A stretch of 64,000 nucleotides of DNA from Pseudooceanicola marinus (GCF_002786295.1 NZ_PGTC01000015.1:126501-190500), one strand, 5' to 3'; shown: positions 15,726 to 25,070, numbered from the stretch's first letter. Made by a program: numbers and translations. Notes: a model not told the origin generated them from the letters alone.

Positions 15726-16888
15726 CACGCGAAATAGTCCTTCAGAACCCGCGCATAGACCGCCTTCAGCTGCGGGATCTGTTCCACGGGCACGTTTTCG
15801 TCCACCTGGTGCATGGTCTCGCCCACCAGGCCGAACTCGACCACCGGGCACAGATCCTTGACGAAGCGCGCGTCCGAGGTGCCTCCCGTGGTCGACAGCT
15901 CCGGCGTCACGCCGGTCTCGGCCTCCACGGCCTTGGCCACCAGCGCCGACAACTCGCCCGGGGGCGTCAGGAAGGCCTCGCCGGAGATCTTGATGCGCGG
16001 TTCGATCAGGATGTCGAACTGGCGCGACACGTCCTGCGCCTCGCGGCGCAGCCATTGGCTCAGGCTTTCGCCGGTGTGGATGTCGTTGAAGCGGATGTTG
16101 ACGGCGGCGCGGCACTGGGCGGGGATGACGTTGGTGGCGTCGTTGCCGGTGTCGAACTGCACCACGGCCAGGGTCGACGGGTCGAAATGGTCGGTCCCCT
16201 GGTCCAACTCGTGGCTGGCCAGCCGGTCGACCAGCCGCGCCATGGCGGGCAGGGGGTTCTTTGCACGATGCGGATAGGCGGAATGACCCTGCTTGCCGGT
16301 GGCGGTGAACCAGGCGGTCATTGACCCGCGCCGCCCGATCTTGATCATCTCGCCCATGGTGGTGGGGCAGGTCGGCTCGCCCACCAGGCAATGGGTCATG
16401 CTCTCGCCGTTGGCCGCCATCCAGTCCAGCAGGGCGATGGTGCCATCGGTCGAGTCGCCTTCCTCGTCGCCGGTGATCGCCAGCACCACCGCGCCGTCCT
16501 CGGGCGGGGTCTGTGTGACGAAGTCGATGGCGGCGGCGGCGAAACAGGCCACGCCCGATTTCATGTCGGTGGCGCCGCGTCCGTACATGCGGCCGTCGCG
16601 GATCTCTGCACCGAAGGGATCGGCGGTCCAGGCGGCGGCGTCGCCCACGGGCACCACGTCGGTATGCCCGTTGAAACCGAAGGTGCGGGCCGCCCCCTTC
16701 TCCCCCCAGCGGGCAAAGAGGTTGGCGATGCCATTGCGGTCGGCGCGGAAACAGGTGAAGCCCGCGGCCTCCAGCCGCTCCTGCAGCAGGACCAGCGCAC
16801 CGCCCTCTTCCGGCGTGACGGAGGGGCAGCGGATCAGCTCGGCGGTCAGGGCAACGGGATCGGTGGGCGCGGAGGTGTCGGCGGGCAT
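15725..16888 (-). CDS. dapE: Succinyl-diaminopimelate desuccinylase
   Basis: A 387-residue M20-family metallohydrolase that removes succinate from N-succinyl-LL-2,6-diaminopimelate in lysine and cell-wall (mDAP) biosynthesis. Zinc-site motifs are [20 protein letters not shown] and the catalytic [12 protein letters not shown]. The dimerisation domain begins with [23 protein letters not shown], and the C-terminal [11 protein letters not shown] and EFGLVG match DapE specifically. The start at 16888 has AAAAGGAG upstream. dapD, an earlier step of the same pathway, is encoded at 20614-21441. Confidence 0.93.
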   Translation of the reverse strand: MPADTSAPTDPVALTAELIRCPSVTPEEGGALVLLQERLEAAGFTCFRADRNGIANLFARWGEKGAARTFGFNGHTDVVPVGDAAAWTADPFGAEIRDGRMYGRGATDMKSGVACFAAAAIDFVTQTPPEDGAVVLAITGDEEGDSTDGTIALLDWMAANGESMTHCLVGEPTCPTTMGEMIKIGRRGSMTAWFTATGKQGHSAYPHRAKNPLPAMARLVDRLASHELDQGTDHFDPSTLAVVQFDTGNDATNVIPAQCRAAVNIRFNDIHTGESLSQWLRREAQDVSRQFDILIEPRIKISGEAFLTPPGELSALVAKAVEAETGVTPELSTTGGTSDARFVKDLCPVVEFGLVGETMHQVDENVPVEQIPQLKAVYARVLKDYFA

Positions 16889-17206
16889 GGGGAACTCCTT
16901 TTCTGGGCGAATGGCTAGCGGGTTTCGCGCCTGTTGCAAAGGGTGGGGCCGGGACGGCCCCCGGAGAGGCGTGAGACGGCCCGAAACCGGAGCGACGGGC
17001 CATATCTGCCCGGTGAAATGCAGTTTGCCACCATATGATCTTTACCTGACGGCCAAGGAATGCGATTTTACCTGCAAGAGCGCGCAGAGAGACGCGCCGG
17101 GCGAGGCGCCATGACAGGGCAGACGATCTTTCTTTCCAGCACGGCGCGGGGATCTGCGCGGCGGTCCGCACGTCGGGCCATGTCTGCATTCGGGCGGGGC
17201 TGAGCC
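16889..17206. other. 318-nt gap between dapE and the Hint-protein gene
   Basis: This divergent intergenic region contains no confident gene. One small frame, 17111-17203 (30 codons starting MTGQTIFLSST, ending TGA), lies in the same frame as the downstream Hint gene and is separated from its ATG only by TGA-GCC. It could be a leader peptide or the remains of a longer N-terminus broken by an in-frame stop. No strong Shine-Dalgarno or promoter stands out. Confidence 0.5.
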
Positions 17207-18313
17207 ATGGGCTGGGTCGCCGTTTCCTGCCCCGGCGTGGGGGCCATCGCGGCCAGCGGGTCGGACACGCCAGCCGGGCGGGGCACCGGAACGTTGCTGC
17301 GCAGCGCAGGCCCGGCGGAGCTGATGGGCCAGGGCTCGATCCTGCTGGAGGCGCAGATCACCGCGACCCGGGTGCTGAACCCGCTTCTCGACATTCCTTT
17401 CCGCCACCCCGTCGCCGGGCGGCTGACCCTCAGCCAGGTGCCCGGCGGGGCGTTGAGCCTCGTGCTCGAACGGGGCAGCAAGGTGCGCCAGTGCAGCCTG
17501 ACGCTGGACAGTGGCGAGCGGCCCGAACGGATCCGCGCGATGCTGTCCTGGGAAAGCCGGTCCGGCGTGGCGCGGCTGGTGGTGGAGCGGCCCGAACGGG
17601 ACGTGGCGCCGCTGGCCACGGGTTTTGCCGATCCCGTCGCGCTGCCCTTCCAGGCGCTGACCGAGGCGGCGCTTTACCCCGAGCTGGAGATGCTGGGCGC
17701 GGGCGTCGATTTCCTGGCCGTGTCGGACGGGATCGAACCGATCGGGCCGATGCCGGGGCTGCAGGGCGACACGCTGATCGACACGCCCGAGGGGCGCCGC
17801 GCGGTTCGCGAACTGCGCCGCGGCGACTTGGTGCTGATCGAGGGTGAGGGCGCCGTGCCCGTGTTGGCCGCGGTGCGCCGCACCCTGCCGGCGCGCGGCC
17901 TGTTCCGTCCGGTGCAGCTGTTCGCCCCCCATTTCGGTCTGACCCGTGACGTGGTTGTGGCTGCGGGCCAGCGGCTGGTGACCGGGGGGGAGGAGGTTCG
18001 CTACCTCTTCCACAGCGACAGCGTGCTGGTCGCGGCGCAGCATTCGGTGACCGACCGGACCGGCGCCTGGGCCGAGACGGGTCCGCTGGTCACGATGCAC
18101 CAGCTGCTGCTGCCGGATCAGCAGGTGCTGGGGGTTTGCGGGGCCCAGATGGAAAGCCTGCACGTGGGGCGTCTGCGCCGATCGGCCGCCCTGGTCGAGG
18201 CCAGCCTGCTGGCGGGCTACCAACGCTCACGCCTGCCGCACCAGCCGGGCCATGCCCGACCCGTCCTGCGCGACTACGAGGCGAAGATCCTGGCCAACCA
18301 CCGCGCGGCCTGA
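17207..18313 (+). CDS. Hint-domain protein lacking usual autoprocessing residues
   Basis: A 368-residue protein. Residues 1-180 are beta-rich and unassigned. Residues about 184-330 resemble the Hint_2 domain found in many Rhodobacteraceae proteins: GDTLIDTPEGRRAVRELRRGDLVL, then a VLVAAQHSV block, then MHQLLLPDQQVLGV and MESLHVGRL. Intact Hint domains begin with a Cys before GT-I-T-P-G and carry an SPxH(R) block. Here residues 180-189 contain no Cys or Ser, and the later block reads VAAGQRLV, so self-cleavage is unlikely. No signal peptide is seen with this start. Downstream is a GC hairpin. The function is unknown; such proteins may act as binding or secretion-associated scaffolds. Confidence 0.7.
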   Translation: MGWVAVSCPGVGAIAASGSDTPAGRGTGTLLRSAGPAELMGQGSILLEAQITATRVLNPLLDIPFRHPVAGRLTLSQVPGGALSLVLERGSKVRQCSLTLDSGERPERIRAMLSWESRSGVARLVVERPERDVAPLATGFADPVALPFQALTEAALYPELEMLGAGVDFLAVSDGIEPIGPMPGLQGDTLIDTPEGRRAVRELRRGDLVLIEGEGAVPVLAAVRRTLPARGLFRPVQLFAPHFGLTRDVVVAAGQRLVTGGEEVRYLFHSDSVLVAAQHSVTDRTGAWAETGPLVTMHQLLLPDQQVLGVCGAQMESLHVGRLRRSAALVEASLLAGYQRSRLPHQPGHARPVLRDYEAKILANHRAA

Positions 18314-18367
18314 GCGGCGCGGGCCGTCAGGCAGGTGAAGCCATCATTCGAAGCTGTGGGATTTGCG

Positions 18368-18384
18368 GCGCGCCGTAGGCGCGC
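18368..18384 (-). terminator. GC hairpin between convergent genes
   Basis: GCGCGCC-GTA-GGCGCGC forms a perfect 7-bp stem with a 3-nt loop, 3 nt beyond the stop codon of the minus-strand gene at 18388 and 54 nt beyond the Hint-gene stop. It has no U-tract on either strand and may act as a bidirectional 3' end structure. Confidence 0.5.
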
Positions 18385-18387
18385 GCC

Positions 18388-18759
18388 TTAGTTCGGGCGG
18401 TCTGCGCTGCCCTGTTCATCGCCGAAGAAGGGCGTCATCTGGGCGACGATGACGGAGTTTTCCTCCGCCGCGCGGGCCATCAGATCGCGCTCTTCCTGCT
18501 CGACCTCGTGACCCATCTCGATGCGGTCGTCCAGCGTGCCGTAGCCGGTCACGTCCAACGGTGCCAGGTCGGCCTGTTTCAGGATCGCCACGGTCTCGCG
18601 CACCGCCTCGGCCTCGTCCACGCCGGAGGCATAGCACATCAGCGCCGCACCGGTGCTGCCCTCGGGCAGGCCGTCGCCGTCATGGCGGCCGACCTCGACC
18701 AGCAGGGTGTAGACCTGTTGCCGTTTCGGGGCCTTCTTGTCCTTGCCGTCCTTGGCCAT
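18388..18759 (-). CDS. Conserved hypothetical cytoplasmic protein (123 aa)
   Basis: I do not recognise a named family. The 123-residue protein has a basic start (MAKDGKDKKAPKRQQVYTLL), a mixed alpha/beta body (GAALMCYASGVDEAEAVRETVAIL, LDVTGYGTLDD) and an acidic C-terminal half. There are no membrane segments. The start at 18759 is chosen because GAGGAG lies just upstream and because longer readings cross the divergent promoter region of the DUF2235 gene. The pattern of a short strand, a helix of regularly spaced residues, and a strand suggests a ferredoxin-like alpha/beta fold, but this is only an inference. Confidence 0.7.
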   Translation of the reverse strand: MAKDGKDKKAPKRQQVYTLLVEVGRHDGDGLPEGSTGAALMCYASGVDEAEAVRETVAILKQADLAPLDVTGYGTLDDRIEMGHEVEQEERDLMARAAEENSVIVAQMTPFFGDEQGSADRPN

Positions 18760-18894
18760 CTCGCGCTCCTCGCTGATGCGCAGGGCCGTGCCAGAAAGGG
18801 CGCGCCGAGTAAAGGGGGGCTTTCGCGACTCGCCTCCGCAGCGGCCCGGCGCTAGGGTCGAGGCATACGCGATGGTATCGGGAAGGGCGCGGGC

Positions 18895-20112
18895 ATGGCC
18901 AAGGACATCGTGATCCTGCTGGACGGGACATCGAACGAGATCGGGCGCAAGCGAACGAATGTCCTGCGCCTTTACGGGTGCCTCAAGAGCGACGAGGCGC
19001 AGCTGGTCTACTACGACCCCGGGGTCGGGACGCTGGAGGCCCAGAACGCCTGGTCCCGGCTGCGGCGGCGCACCGCCGAGATCTGGGGCATGGCCACCGG
19101 CAGCGGCATGGATCGCAACGTGAAGGAGGCCTACCGTTTTCTCTGCGCCAACTACGAGCACGGGGAGGGTGGCGAGGACGCGGACCGGATCTGGCTAATG
19201 GGGTTCTCGCGGGGCGCCTACACGGCGCGGGTGCTGGCGGGGTTCCTGCATGCCTTCGGCGTGCTGCGGCCCGAACAGATGAACCTGCTGGACTATGCCT
19301 ATCGCGCCTACAAGGGCATCGGAGAGGGCGCCGGGGCGAGGGAAGACGCGGATGCCGAGGCGGCCTTCGCCGAGATCCGTCTGCATGATCGAGCCTTGCG
19401 CCCGCAGAAGGTGGCTGTGGCCGGTCTGGCCCTGATGGACACCGTGGCCAGCGTGATTGAATGGGGGCGGCGCGGCATCCGGCTGAAGCATCACGCCTAT
19501 ACGGCCAACAACCCGTCCGTCCGATTCCTGCGTCATGCCGTGGCCATAGACGAGCGCCGCTCGATGTATCGGGCTGCGCTGTGGGGGCCGGATCGCGAGG
19601 TGCGCAAACCCTTTGCCAAACCCGGCAGCGGAGAGCCGCAGGATGCCAAGGAGGTCTGGTTCGCCGGTGTCCATGGCGACGTGGGCGGTGGCTACGAGGA
19701 GGCGCGTAGCCAGCTGGGCAAGATCCCCCTGGCCTGGCTCATCGAGGAGACGCAGGCCGCGGGGCTGCGCTACAAGACCCGCAGCGTGAACCGCCTGGTC
19801 CTTGGGGCGACCGAGGGGGACAAATACGTCGCTCCGGACCCGACCGCCGATCAGAACGTCTCGCTGACCTGGGGCTGGTGGCCGCTGGAGCTCTGGCCGT
19901 CCCTCGATCGCGGGGCGCCGGGGCGCCGCTTCCTCGGGCTGAACTGGCCCCTCGGGGCCTATCGGCACATACCGGAGGGCGCAACGATCCATCCCAGTGT
20001 CGCGACGCGCCTGCAGGCTCGGCCCGACTATCGGCCCCCGAACCTGGCGGGCCACCTGCCGCAGCCTGCCGACGAAGACGACCGCGACACCAACGCAAAA
20101 AGGGCGGAGTAG
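18895..20112 (+). CDS. DUF2235 alpha/beta-hydrolase-like protein
   Basis: A 405-residue protein of the DUF2235 (T6SS Tle1-type phospholipase catalytic domain) family. It starts directly with the first strand DIVILLDGTSNEIG, has the nucleophile elbow LMGFSRGAYTARVLAGF (Ser105 in a GxSxG-like G-F-S-R-G) and the conserved FAGVHGDVGGGYEE region, which bears catalytic Asp/His-type residues. There is no signal peptide, no T6SS genes and no immunity-like neighbour nearby, so it is probably a housekeeping esterase or lipase-like enzyme rather than a secreted toxin. GGAAGG lies about 10 nt upstream of the ATG. Its stop codon sits inside a terminator-like hairpin. Confidence 0.82.
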   Translation: MAKDIVILLDGTSNEIGRKRTNVLRLYGCLKSDEAQLVYYDPGVGTLEAQNAWSRLRRRTAEIWGMATGSGMDRNVKEAYRFLCANYEHGEGGEDADRIWLMGFSRGAYTARVLAGFLHAFGVLRPEQMNLLDYAYRAYKGIGEGAGAREDADAEAAFAEIRLHDRALRPQKVAVAGLALMDTVASVIEWGRRGIRLKHHAYTANNPSVRFLRHAVAIDERRSMYRAALWGPDREVRKPFAKPGSGEPQDAKEVWFAGVHGDVGGGYEEARSQLGKIPLAWLIEETQAAGLRYKTRSVNRLVLGATEGDKYVAPDPTADQNVSLTWGWWPLELWPSLDRGAPGRRFLGLNWPLGAYRHIPEGATIHPSVATRLQARPDYRPPNLAGHLPQPADEDDRDTNAKRAE

Positions 20113-20121
20113 CCCCGCCCT
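20097..20121 (-). terminator. Intrinsic terminator of the GlsB-type gene, overlapping the DUF2235 gene end
   Basis: AGGGCGG (20101-20107) pairs with CCGCCCT (20115-20121) around a 7-nt loop. On the minus strand the stem is followed by TTTT (complement of 20097-20100), giving a proper intrinsic terminator for the gene at 20182-20433. The loop contains the TAG stop codon of the plus-strand DUF2235 gene, so one structure serves the convergent pair. Confidence 0.65.
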
Positions 20122-20181
20122 TCACGCATCTTGCATTCTCTTGCCCCTGTCGGCTCTTTGCCCTGTCAGCTCTTGGCCCTG

Positions 20182-20433
20182 TCAGGCCCGGCGCAGGCCG
20201 CGCACGATGGCGATCAGCAGGCAGGCGCCCAGCACGGCCACGATCATCTGGCCGATGATGCCGTAAAGCGTGGCGCCGACAATGGCGGTCAGAAGGAAAT
20301 TGCCCACCACGGCGCCGATGATGCCCATCACGATGTTCATCAGAAGCCCCATGCTGGAGTTCATGATCTTCTCCGCGATCCAGCCCGCCAGGGCGCCGAG
20401 GATGATTGCCAGAAACCAGCCGATGCCGACCAT
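20182..20433 (-). CDS. GlsB/YeaQ/YmgE-family stress-associated membrane protein
   Basis: An 83-residue protein with three hydrophobic helices and the family pattern GWFLAIILGALAGWIAEKIM, then GLLMNIVMGIIGAVVGNFLL. This is the transglycosylase-associated (GlsB/YeaQ/YmgE) family of small inner-membrane proteins, often induced by general stress. The molecular function is not known. The start at 20433 has ACAGGAGAGA upstream. It is followed by a terminator shared with the convergent DUF2235 gene. Confidence 0.9.
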   Translation of the reverse strand: MVGIGWFLAIILGALAGWIAEKIMNSSMGLLMNIVMGIIGAVVGNFLLTAIVGATLYGIIGQMIVAVLGACLLIAIVRGLRRA

Positions 20434-20548
20434 GTGTTCTCTCCTGTCCGTGTCTGTGCCCGCGTGGGGCCCGTTTCGATGACAACGTGGATCAAGGCGT
20501 TGCGGTTCCCTGAGGCCACACCCTTTGGCCCGTGTGGGCGCAGCCACG

Positions 20549-20579
20549 AAAAAGGCCCGCCTCCCCGGGGAGACGGGCC
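20549..20579 (-). terminator. Strong Rho-independent terminator of dapD
   Basis: On the minus strand GGCCCG-T-CTCC pairs with GGAG-G-CGGGCC, a stem of about 11 bp with a central mispair, followed by TTTTT (complement of 20549-20553). It lies 34 nt beyond the dapD stop codon and is the clearest intrinsic terminator in this part of the window. Confidence 0.88.
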
Positions 20580-20613
20580 GATCCGTGGCGCCGCGTCAGC
20601 GGGCGAGGCGCGA

Positions 20614-21441
20614 TCAGTCGCGCAGCAGCTCGTTCACGCCGGTCTTGGAGCGGGTGCGTTCATCCACGCGCTTCACGATGACGGCGCAGTAGAGGTTCAC
20701 GCCGTTCTTCGACGGCATGGTGCCCGCGACGACGACGGAATAGGGCGGCACTTCGCCGTAGGAGACTTCGCCGGTTTCGCGGTCGACGATCTTGGTGGAC
20801 TGTCCGAGGTAGACGCCCATGCCCAGCACCGAGCCTTCGCGCACGATCACGCCTTCGGCCACTTCGGAGCGTGCCCCGATGAAGCAGTTGTCCTCGATGA
20901 TGACGGGACCTGCCTGCAGCGGTTCCAGCACGCCGCCGATGCCCGCGCCGCCCGAGATGTGGCAGTTCTTGCCGATCTGTGCGCAGCTGCCGACGGTGGC
21001 CCAGGTGTCGACCATGGTGCCGCTGTCGACATAGGCGCCCAGGTTCACGAAGGAGGGCATCAGCACGGTGCCCGGCGCGATGAAGGCGGATTTGCGCACG
21101 ACGCAGTTGGGCACGGCGCGGAAGCCCGCGTCCTTCCATTCCTTCTCGCCCCAGCCGAAGAACTTGCTGTCGACCTTGTCCCACCAGGTGGAGCCCTGCG
21201 GGCCGCCGGCGTGGGGTTCCATGTCCTTGATGCGGAAGCCCAGCAGGACGGCCTTCTTGGCCCACTGGTTGACGTGCCAGTTGCCGTCTTCGCCCTTCTC
21301 GGCGACGCGCAGCTTGCCGCTGTCCAGCGCGTTCAGCGTGGCTTCGATCGCCTCGCGGGTTTCGCCTTCGGTGGCGGGGGTGATCTGGTCGCGCGCCTCC
21401 CAGGCGGCTTCGATGGCAGCTTCGAGCTGGGCGTTGGACAT
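20614..21441 (-). CDS. dapD: 2,3,4,5-tetrahydropyridine-2,6-dicarboxylate N-succinyltransferase
   Basis: A 275-residue enzyme, the usual DapD length. It transfers succinyl from succinyl-CoA to tetrahydrodipicolinate, the first committed step of the succinylase branch to diaminopimelate and lysine. The N-terminal domain begins [17 protein letters not shown]. The left-handed beta-helix hexapeptide repeats are visible from about residue 120 ([54 protein letters not shown]). The start has GGAGGAAG about 5 nt upstream. It is monocistronic, with a strong terminator. dapE is encoded nearby at 15725-16888. Confidence 0.95.
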   Translation of the reverse strand: MSNAQLEAAIEAAWEARDQITPATEGETREAIEATLNALDSGKLRVAEKGEDGNWHVNQWAKKAVLLGFRIKDMEPHAGGPQGSTWWDKVDSKFFGWGEKEWKDAGFRAVPNCVVRKSAFIAPGTVLMPSFVNLGAYVDSGTMVDTWATVGSCAQIGKNCHISGGAGIGGVLEPLQAGPVIIEDNCFIGARSEVAEGVIVREGSVLGMGVYLGQSTKIVDRETGEVSYGEVPPYSVVVAGTMPSKNGVNLYCAVIVKRVDERTRSKTGVNELLRD

Positions 21442-21724
21442 GGTCTTCCTCCGGGAACGTCAGGCGATGAATTCGGTCCAGCGCGGTATAAGCGCTTGCC
21501 GCCCGCACCGCAATTGCATGCAGCGACACCTTGGGGCTCTTTGGCGAAGGAAGTACCCCGGCGCCCGGCCGGGCGGGACGTCCCGGCGGCGCAGGGTGCC
21601 GAGGGTTGCGCCACCGTTGCAGGCAGATCCGCCCTTGCCCGCCACTTGCCCGATGATCCGACCATCCCCCATGGCGCCCGGGCGCGGCCTGCGCTAGGCA
21701 GGTCGGGTCATTGAAGGAAAGACC

Positions 21725-22624
21725 ATGAGCCACGACAGCCGCCATTCCCGTTTCCGCGACGCCCATGACGACAAGACGACCGCCCGCTATGTCGAACAGA
21801 CGCCGCAGACCATGTCGCCCAGCTACCGGCTGGCCTATGCGGACGAGGAATTCCTGCTGCGCGACGAGATGCGTTCGGTCCGGCTGCAGCTGGAGCTGAT
21901 GAAGCCCGAGCTGGCGCTGGACGAGGCGGGGATCAACTCCACCGTGGTGCTGTTCGGCGGCGCGCGCATCCGGGCGCCCGGGGTGGTGCCCGAAGGGCAT
22001 CCGATGGCGAAGTTGGCCACCTATTACACCCAGGCGGAGCGGCTGGCGGCGCTGGTGACGAAGAAGTCGCTGGACGCGGGCGGCACCGACTGGGTGGTCT
22101 GCACCGGGGGCGGCCCCGGCGTGATGGAGGCGGGCAACAAGGGCGCCCATGAGGCCGGGGGGCGCTCCGTCGGCCTGTCCATCGTGCTGCCGCACGAACA
22201 GGTGCCCAACCGCTATGTCACGCCCGAGCTGACCTTCAACTTCCACTATTTCGCTGTGCGCAAGATGCATTTCCTGATGCGCGCCCGCGCCGTCTGCGTC
22301 TTCCCCGGCGGCTTCGGCACGCTGGATGAGACCTTCGAGGCGCTGACCCTGATCCAGACCGGCCGGATGGAGCGCCAGCCGGTGCTGTTCTTCGGCCGCA
22401 GCTTCTGGGAAGGGGTCATCAACTTCGAGAAGCTGGTGGAGGCGGGCACCATTTCGCCTGAGGACCTCGACCTCTTCCGCTTCGTAGAAACCGCCGAGGA
22501 AGCGCTGGAGGCGATCGAGAGCTGGGAAGGTGCCGGCACCAAGCGCAGCGAGATCCCGGGCCGCAAGGACCTGGGTGATCCGACGGAAGAGGGTGGCCCC
22601 GAGGACGAAGGCGGCGCCGCGTGA
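21725..22624 (+). CDS. LOG-family (TIGR00730) Rossmann-fold nucleotide hydrolase
   Basis: A 299-residue protein with the LOG motifs TGGGPGVMEAGNKGA (about residues 127-141) and PGGFGTLDE (194-202). The PGGxGTxxE motif is the signature of LONELY GUY cytokinin-riboside-5'-monophosphate phosphoribohydrolases and of the bacterial enzymes often misnamed lysine decarboxylases. It probably hydrolyses nucleotide monophosphates to base and ribose-5-phosphate. It belongs to the longer subgroup with about 70 extra N-terminal residues and a charged, Gly/Glu-rich tail. GTGA overlap with the downstream MFS gene indicates an operon. Confidence 0.85.
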   Translation: MSHDSRHSRFRDAHDDKTTARYVEQTPQTMSPSYRLAYADEEFLLRDEMRSVRLQLELMKPELALDEAGINSTVVLFGGARIRAPGVVPEGHPMAKLATYYTQAERLAALVTKKSLDAGGTDWVVCTGGGPGVMEAGNKGAHEAGGRSVGLSIVLPHEQVPNRYVTPELTFNFHYFAVRKMHFLMRARAVCVFPGGFGTLDETFEALTLIQTGRMERQPVLFFGRSFWEGVINFEKLVEAGTISPEDLDLFRFVETAEEALEAIESWEGAGTKRSEIPGRKDLGDPTEEGGPEDEGGAA

Positions 22625-23805
22625 TCACCTGGCTGCGCGTCGTCCTGCTGTTCTGCGCGGGCATGGGGGCCGCGGCGCAATTCGGCAAGGTTTCGGTTCT
22701 GTTCCATGCCTGGGAAGGGGTGTACCCGCAGGGGGGCGCGGCGCTCGGCTTCCTGGTGTCGCTGGTGTCGCTGATGGGGGTCCTTCTGGGCCTGCTGGTC
22801 GGCATGGTGGTCACGCGCGTCGGCTTTCGCCGCACGCTGATCTGGGCGCTGGTGGCGGGCGCGGTGATCTCCGGGCTGGAGATGCTGTTGCCGCCGCTGC
22901 CGGTGATGCTGGTGCTGCGGGCGCTGGAAGGTCTGCCGCACCTGGCCATCGTCGTCGCCGCGCCGACCCTGCTGGCGGAGATCACCGACGACCGTTCGCG
23001 CCCCATGGCGATGACGCTCTGGGGGACCTACTTCGGCGTGACCTTCGCGATCTATGCCGCCGTCGGCCCCTGGATGCTGGGCGTGGGCGGGGTGCAGCTG
23101 GTGCTGGCCACGCATGGCGGCTTCCTGCTGGTCATGGCCGCGCTTCTCTGGGCGCTGCTGCCCGATGATCGCGCCGTTCCCGATGGCGAGGTGGCCCACC
23201 CGGGCGAACGGCTGGGCCTGCGGATGATCCTGGATCGCCACGCCACCGCCTATTCCTCGCCCTTCATCGCGGCGTCGGGCGTGGCCTGGCTGTTCTACGC
23301 CATCAACTTCGTCGCGCTGATGACGGTGCTGCCGACTTTCCTGCCCGAGGCCACGCGGGAGATGCAGATGACGCTCCTGCCGCTCGTGGGCATCGTCTCG
23401 GCCCTGACGTTGGGCGCGCTGGCGCTGAAGCTGTTCCGCGCGGTGCCGGTGGCCATCGCGGGCTACATCATGGCCGCGGCCTCGGTCGTGCTGCTGGTGC
23501 TGGCGCCGGGCGTGGTCTGGGTGCCGGCGGTGCTGTTCATCGCCATGGGCTTCATGCAGAGCGGCGGTTTCGCCTCCGTGCCCCAGATCAACGCCGATCC
23601 GGCGGACCGGGCGCTGGCCAACGGGGTGCTGGCGCAGATGGGCAACGTGGGCAACCTCAGCGGGACGCCGATCCTGCTGGCGATGACCGGGGCCTTCGAT
23701 TTCGCCGGGCTGGTGGTGTTTTCCGTCCTGTTCTACGGGCTGGGCGCGCTGGTGCATATCCTGGCCGCGCGGATGCGGGCCGGTCGGGTGCTGGGCGCGG
23801 CCTAG
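22621..23805 (+). CDS. Major facilitator superfamily transporter
   Basis: A 394-residue integral membrane protein with about 12 hydrophobic segments, including the loop 2-3 motif GMVVTRVGFRRTL typical of MFS carriers. It starts with GTG at 22621, overlapping the LOG-gene stop (GTGA). The substrate cannot be inferred. Its stop codon overlaps that of the convergent arsJ within a CTAG. Coupling to a LOG-type nucleotide hydrolase might suggest a nucleobase or nucleoside-related role, but that is speculative. Confidence 0.82.
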   Translation: MITWLRVVLLFCAGMGAAAQFGKVSVLFHAWEGVYPQGGAALGFLVSLVSLMGVLLGLLVGMVVTRVGFRRTLIWALVAGAVISGLEMLLPPLPVMLVLRALEGLPHLAIVVAAPTLLAEITDDRSRPMAMTLWGTYFGVTFAIYAAVGPWMLGVGGVQLVLATHGGFLLVMAALLWALLPDDRAVPDGEVAHPGERLGLRMILDRHATAYSSPFIAASGVAWLFYAINFVALMTVLPTFLPEATREMQMTLLPLVGIVSALTLGALALKLFRAVPVAIAGYIMAAASVVLLVLAPGVVWVPAVLFIAMGFMQSGGFASVPQINADPADRALANGVLAQMGNVGNLSGTPILLAMTGAFDFAGLVVFSVLFYGLGALVHILAARMRAGRVLGAA

Positions 23806-25070
23806 GCCGGCTGCGCCTGCGCCCCGGCGTCCAGCCGCCCGGCGCCGACCCGCGACAGCAGCAGCAACAGCGCCGCCACGCCGAGGCAGGCGGGCAGCCC
23901 GCCCAGCTGGTAGCTGAGCCCCGACAGCAGCGTGCCCAAGAGGCGCCCGGCGGCATTGGCCATGTAGTAGAACCCCACGTCCATCGTCACCCGCTCACCG
24001 CTGGTGAAGGCCAGGATCAGGTAGCTGTGCAGCGAGGAGTTCACGGCGAAGACCGCGCCGAAGACCAGCAGCCCCGCCACCAGTGTCACCGTCAGCCAAG
24101 GCGCCGGATCGCCGGCCGCCGCCACCAGCGCCGCCAGAAGCGCCGGGATCGCCACCAGGGCGCCGACCCAGCCCCGCGCGGCGCGGATCAGCTCGCCCTC
24201 GGGGCGGCTGGCGGCGCGCAGCAGCCTCGGCGCGGAGGCCTGTACGGCGCCGTAGAGGATCGTCCAGACCGCCATGAAGGTGCCGATGGTGAAGAAGGCC
24301 GCGCGGTTCCCTGCCTCCGACCCGTCCGACAGCACGGCATAGAAGTAGATCGGGATGCCGACGACGAACCACACGTCGCGCGCGCCGAACAGGAAGACGC
24401 GGGCGAAGGACAGCCAGTTGACGTTGGCATCCTTGGAAAAGACCTCGGCGAACTTGGTGCCCTTGCGGCCCTGCGGCAGGCCTGCGGGCATGAAGCAGGC
24501 GACGGCCAGCAGGATCACCGCCAGCACGCCCGCCATGGCCCAGACCGAGGCGACGAAGCCCAGGAGGCCCAGCAGGGCCGCGCCCAGAAGGAACCCCAGC
24601 CCCTTCACCGCGTTCTTCGAGCCCGTCAGCACCGCGACCCAGCGAAAGAGCCCGCCATTGCCCTTGGGCGCCAGCAGCTTCACCGCTGATTTCGACGACA
24701 TCTTCGCCAGGTCCTTGGCCACGCCCGAGGCCCCCTGCACCGCCATCACGAAGGCGACGGACCCCCAGAGGGTCCAGCCCGGATCCAGCTGCGCCAGCGC
24801 CACCAGCGCCGCGACCTGAATGCCAAGACCCGCGTAGAGCGTCTTGGTCAGGCCAAACCGCGCGGCGATCCAGCCGGCTGAGAGGTTGGTGATGATGCCT
24901 GCCAGTTCATAGAGCAGGAACAGGTAGGCCAGCTGCACCGGCGAGAAGCCCAGCGTGTGAAAGTGCAGCAGCACCAGCATCCGCAGGGCGCCGTCGGACA
25001 GCATGAAGGCCCAATAGGCGGCCGTGACCGCGACATAGGCCGCAAGGCCATCGGGACGTGTCGCGGTCAC
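23802..25070 (-). CDS. arsJ: Organoarsenical efflux MFS permease ArsJ
   Basis: A 422-residue MFS-type permease resembling ArsJ, with about 11-12 hydrophobic helices, the opening [21 protein letters not shown] and the conserved [33 protein letters not shown] region split over two helices. ArsJ exports 1-arseno-3-phosphoglycerate, made by a partner GAPDH from arsenate and glyceraldehyde-3-phosphate; the product then breaks down outside the cell. The start is GTG at 25070, overlapping the GAPDH stop as GTGA, with GGGGACAGG upstream; longer readings extend into the GAPDH gene. It is the last gene of the three-gene ars operon. Confidence 0.9.
   Translation of the reverse strand: MTATRPDGLAAYVAVTAAYWAFMLSDGALRMLVLLHFHTLGFSPVQLAYLFLLYELAGIITNLSAGWIAARFGLTKTLYAGLGIQVAALVALAQLDPGWTLWGSVAFVMAVQGASGVAKDLAKMSSKSAVKLLAPKGNGGLFRWVAVLTGSKNAVKGLGFLLGAALLGLLGFVASVWAMAGVLAVILLAVACFMPAGLPQGRKGTKFAEVFSKDANVNWLSFARVFLFGARDVWFVVGIPIYFYAVLSDGSEAGNRAAFFTIGTFMAVWTILYGAVQASAPRLLRAASRPEGELIRAARGWVGALVAIPALLAALVAAAGDPAPWLTVTLVAGLLVFGAVFAVNSSLHSYLILAFTSGERVTMDVGFYYMANAAGRLLGTLLSGLSYQLGGLPACLGVAALLLLLSRVGAGRLDAGAQAQPA

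Noticed and set aside
18895-20112. Type VI secretion phospholipase effector
   Set aside because: No VgrG, PAAR, Hcp or immunity gene lies nearby and there is no extra N- or C-terminal targeting domain.
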